14,901 nt of DNA. Source: Oribacterium sp. UBA4274. GTDB lineage: Bacteria > Bacillota > Clostridia > Lachnospirales > Lachnospiraceae. A program made the position numbers and the translations under genes. Shown in pieces: positions 14,839 to 14,901 of the stretch. How positions within the stretch are numbered: the stretch's first letter is position 1; every line of letters begins with the position of its first letter. The notes under the pieces were generated by a model, which worked only from the letters and a program-made list of their open reading frames with translations, was not told where the DNA came from and ran no database searches. The stretch lies in assembly GCA_002396005.1 (NCBI GenBank), contig DGVW01000061.1, forward strand, positions 1 to 14,901, read 5' to 3'.

Positions 14839-14901
14839 TTACTCAATGATAGAAATAACTCTTCCAGATCCTACTGTTCTACCACCCTCACGGATAGCGA
14901 A
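14839..14901 (-). CDS. tuf: Elongation factor Tu, C-terminal end only
   Basis: The last 20 codons read FAIREGGRTVGSGRVISIIE and then TAA. This is the nearly universal C-terminus of EF-Tu (domain 3), the GTPase that delivers aminoacyl-tRNA to the ribosome. The rest of the gene lies past the right edge. The -RVISIIE ending in place of the E. coli-like ending is compatible with a Lachnospiraceae source. A strong terminator lies just downstream, so tuf is the last gene of its operon. Confidence 0.97.
   Translation of the reverse strand, partial: FAIREGGRTVGSGRVISIIE

Overview
The window looks like chromosomal DNA of a Gram-positive, obligately anaerobic Clostridia member, most likely Lachnospiraceae (Butyrivibrio/Roseburia/Blautia-like). 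The reasons are the moderately AT-rich composition, strong AGGAG-type Shine-Dalgarno sites, a LigA of the divergent type I associate with that family, a DUF5684-like membrane protein, and choline/glucan-binding-type wall repeats. This placement is inference from protein character, not a database match. Every supportable gene lies on the minus strand, so transcription runs from high to low coordinates.

In transcription order, the window opens at its right edge with the last 20 codons of tuf (EF-Tu), closed by a textbook intrinsic terminator. A roughly 420-base non-coding stretch follows, with a 40-bp-period direct repeat and a leader with competing hairpins. Next come three probable envelope genes: a DUF5684-like multi-pass membrane protein, a secreted protein with an FN3-like domain and wall-binding repeats, and a single-pass protein with an exported domain. 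The last two overlap by 11 bases. An intrinsic terminator ends this unit.

The second unit starts at a recognisable promoter before queA, with two operator-like dyads 21 bp apart in its leader. It runs queA (tRNA queuosine), an rluF-like 23S rRNA pseudouridine synthase, ligA (NAD+ DNA ligase), an MBOAT O-acyltransferase and an SGNH/AlgJ-DltD-like partner, with gaps of 10 to 44 bases. The MBOAT/SGNH pair is the usual two-part machine for moving an acyl (typically acetyl) group across the membrane onto an extracellular polymer. lgt (lipoprotein lipidation) follows after a 147-base gap containing three tandem ~36-bp units, the last of which supplies the lgt ribosome-binding site.

The left end holds a signalling cassette: a membrane-anchored sugar-binding-type protein, a six-helix NarL-class histidine kinase, a NarL/LuxR response regulator, and the start of a second membrane-anchored solute-binding protein that runs off the window. 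The arrangement suggests that a tethered binding protein feeds ligand information to the kinase. I see no phage, IS, CRISPR, tRNA or rRNA. The most promising leads are this cassette, the MBOAT with a large hydrophilic insert, the queA operator-like pair, and the duplicated lgt ribosome-binding region. None is proven to be a new system.
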